40,269 nt of DNA. Origin: a virus. Where the stretch lies: positions 1 through 40,269 of the IMG/VR virus record IMGVR_UViG_3300035701_000100, one strand, 5' to 3'. This document shows, one piece after another, positions 38,984-40,269 of this stretch. The translations under genes and the position numbers were made by a program. Position 1 is the first letter of the stretch; every line of letters starts with the position of its first letter. A model generated the notes under the pieces. That model saw only the letters and a program-made list of their open reading frames with translations, was not told the DNA's origin and did not search any database.

Positions 38984-39160
38984 TTATTTATAAACTGCCT
39001 CAAAAAATTTCTCTTTATTAAATCTCTCATTGTCGGCTTTTAATATCTCGCATAAATAACTAAAAGCTAAATATACTCCGCTTTTAATTGCTTTATTAGT
39101 CGCTGATTTCTCGGCAGTATTTAGTGCCTCTGCTATCGCTTTATAGTCTTTTCTTGTCAT
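38984..39160 (-). CDS. Small helical phage protein (58 aa)
   Basis: Start ATG 39160 with GGGGGTG seven bases upstream; the GTG in that site opens the frame but is part of the ribosome site. MTRKDYKAIAEALN opens many short phage proteins. Helical, unknown role. First gene of promoter 39209-39237. Confidence 0.65.
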   Translation of the reverse strand: MTRKDYKAIAEALNTAEKSATNKAIKSGVYLAFSYLCEILKADNERFNKEKFFEAVYK

Positions 39161-39208
39161 TATTTTCACCCCCTTTATTTAAAATTTTAAATCCCCCAAT
39201 CATACTAA

Positions 39209-39237
39209 AGTATAACATATATTTCTTACTTTGTCAA
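39209..39237 (-). promoter_or_regulatory. Strong sigma70-type promoter
   Basis: TTGACA (39237-39232), 17-base spacer ending TGT, TATACT (39214-39209). The -35 is inside the last codons of the upstream gene. A palindrome ATACT-TT-AGTAT overlaps the -10 and start point, a possible operator. Confidence 0.85.
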
Positions 39238-39603
39238 GGTAGTATTATATAATTCTTTTTTAAGTGTAAAATGCAAATCCTCTTTACTATTCATATATAT
39301 AGTAATTATTTTTTTGTCTGGCGTAATTACTAAAATTAAATCTTGTAAATTATTGTAACCTATTCTATAACAAACCTTTACAATAATATCGCTATCGGTA
39401 TAAAATTCAAAAATCTGGCTCAGAATTAGTTCTATTCCTTTAATAAATAATAAAATGCCCTCTAAATCTACCGCCCTAAATTTTAAGTTATCTATACAAT
39501 GATTAGAATATAACCAATTTTTATAATTTAATTGCTCGGTCAATTCTTTTAATTGGCTTATATGCTTTGGCTCAAATCCTATTTTAATATGATATCGGTT
39601 CAT
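39226..39603 (-). CDS. Paralogous pair member B (125 aa), BECR/DUF4258-like?
   Basis: Aligns throughout with 37906-38277: LTEQLNYKNW, NHCIDNLKFRAVDLEGIL, LFIKGIEL, VCYRIGYN, DLILVITPDKKIITIYMNS, LKKELY. The His and Arg of the middle helix and the C-terminal strands are conserved in both. The same caution about fold applies. TAATG junction with the next gene upstream. Confidence 0.68.
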   Translation of the reverse strand: MNRYHIKIGFEPKHISQLKELTEQLNYKNWLYSNHCIDNLKFRAVDLEGILLFIKGIELILSQIFEFYTDSDIIVKVCYRIGYNNLQDLILVITPDKKIITIYMNSKEDLHFTLKKELYNTTLTK

Positions 39604-39938
39604 TAGTCGCCCTCTTTTAAAATTCCTAACGGTCTTTTAGAATAATATAATTGGCTCTCTAATTCTCTACCTTTTAACCAATTAACCGCTAATTTATTAA
39701 GTGCTGTATTCTCTGCCTCTTTATCATTTAAAATGTTACCTAAATAAACAGACTTATGTTTTAATAAATGCGCTTGATTAGTTCCCTCTAAAATAAATAA
39801 TTGACTGTCAATAAATAATCCTGCTTCAATAATATCTTGCGGATTATAACCTCTTGCCCTTGCAAGTTCCCAATGGTGTAGAGTATCGCTTTTAAAATGT
39901 TTTAGGTCTTTAGTTATAATGTATTTTAATTCTCTCAT
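39603..39938 (-). CDS. Hypothetical protein (111 aa)
   Basis: First gene of the rightmost promoter. Contains HHWELARARGYNPQDIIE, SQLFILEGTNQAHLL and NKLAVNWLKGRELES. No family recognised. Confidence 0.68.
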   Translation of the reverse strand: MRELKYIITKDLKHFKSDTLHHWELARARGYNPQDIIEAGLFIDSQLFILEGTNQAHLLKHKSVYLGNILNDKEAENTALNKLAVNWLKGRELESQLYYSKRPLGILKEGD

Positions 39939-39965
39939 TTTATCCCCTCTCTTAACTTCTAATTA

Positions 39966-39994
39966 AGTATAACATAAATAAAACCAAATGTCAA
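39966..39994 (-). promoter_or_regulatory. Strong sigma70-type promoter at the right edge
   Basis: TTGACA (39994-39989), 17-base spacer ending TGT, TATACT (39971-39966). Same extended layout and same 20 bases through the -10 as the promoter at 37734-37762. About 28 bases to the ATG at 39938. Confidence 0.85.
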
Positions 39995-40062
39995 GGTAAA
40001 ATAATAAAATAAATTAACCTCTATAACTAATAAAAAATCTATGGTATAATACTATAAATAAA

Positions 40063-40176
40063 ATGCCTATAATAAAAAATAAATACTTGCTTGCTGGCGC
40101 AATTTATAAACGCCAAAAATATACCTTAAAAAACCGCTTTAGTATAATACTAAATTATAAAACTACTACCTCATAA
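40063..40176 (+). CDS. Doubtful plus-strand frame (37 aa)
   Basis: The only plus-strand frame with a plausible promoter: TATAAT at 40045-40050 with TGG before it, but no -35 and no ribosome site ahead of the ATG. The peptide is basic (KNKYLLAGAIYKRQKY). It could be leaderless or not translated. Confidence 0.22.
   Translation: MPIIKNKYLLAGAIYKRQKYTLKNRFSIILNYKTTTS
40138..40154. promoter_or_regulatory. Operator-like palindrome
   Basis: TTTAGTAT-A-ATACTAAA, a perfect 8-bp dyad around one base. It shares ATACT/AGTAT with the palindrome overlapping the promoter at 39209. Candidate repressor site. Confidence 0.4.
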
Positions 40177-40181
40177 ATAAC

Positions 40182-40210
40182 TATAACTTATTATAAATAA
40201 ATAAGTTATA
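40182..40210. repeat. 11-bp inverted repeat
   Basis: TATAACTTATT and its reverse complement separated by 7 bases. The half-site AACTTATT also occurs near 37783-37790 beside an early promoter. Possible protein-binding site; A+T only in most positions, so no terminator role. Confidence 0.5.
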
Positions 40211-40269
40211 ATCAACGGGTGGGGTTAGGATTAGCAAAAAAGGTCTTTTTGGCTCGGAAGATACCGACT

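Larger units (their letters stand above)
39995..40269. other. Gene-poor AT-rich end region
   Basis: No convincing minus-strand gene. It holds a possible plus-strand 37-codon frame, an operator-like palindrome (40138-40154), an 11-bp inverted repeat (40182-40210) and a TGGCG/CGCCA stem near 40094-40115. It could be a divergent control region or an origin; the sequence alone does not decide. Confidence 0.45.

Noticed and set aside
1-40269. tRNA genes and CRISPR arrays
   Set aside because: The few gene-free gaps are too short or too AT-rich for a tRNA, and no regularly spaced direct repeats were found.

Overview
This is a 40 kb, very AT-rich stretch (around 30% G+C by eye) of what looks like a tailed double-stranded DNA phage of a bacterium. 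Essentially every gene lies on the minus strand, packed end to end. Neighbouring genes commonly share TAATG or ATGA stop/start overlaps, and AAGGAG-type ribosome sites precede most starts. TGA is an ordinary stop. No tRNA, rRNA, CRISPR array, terminase, capsid or tail gene is visible, so this is the replication and early part of a larger genome. The host cannot be named, but a phage-borne ribosomal protein bS21, bacterial promoters and Shine-Dalgarno sites show it is a bacterium.

Transcription runs from right to left. The right end (about 34.7-40.3 kb) holds many small early-type genes behind five or six sigma70-type promoters, three of them TTGACA-17-TATACT with a TGn extension. It includes paralogous gene pairs, an AT-hook protein and a conserved family of unknown function. 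From 28 to 34.5 kb come small unknown genes, a secreted collagen-like protein, an intrinsic terminator near 31.15 kb, a RuvB-type helicase, an HExxH protein and a tyrosine recombinase. Around 24-25 kb sit a sigma-like factor and an XRE repressor with its own promoter, probably a switch between gene classes.

The stretch from 14 to 24 kb carries metabolic and host-interaction genes: a dATP/dGTP diphosphohydrolase-like protein, a deoxyribosyltransferase-like protein, a membrane-anchored trypsin-like protease, an M14 carboxypeptidase-like enzyme, an amidoligase and a calcineurin-like phosphoesterase. The left 14 kb is the replication, recombination and DNA-modification module: flap nuclease, ssDNA-binding-like protein, primase-helicase, PD-(D/E)xK nuclease, RecA-like recombinase, an HD hydrolase plus cyclic-phosphate receiver pair, family B DNA polymerase, a Mom-like DNA modification enzyme, a RuvC-like resolvase and, cut by the window edge, ribosomal protein bS21.

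Seven free-standing homing-type endonucleases of four kinds are wedged between these genes. Two HNH paralogues flank the primase-helicase, and two Vsr-like paralogues lie 7 kb apart. Many genes of 25-60 codons, mostly single zinc knuckles or single membrane spans, fill the spaces between the larger ones.
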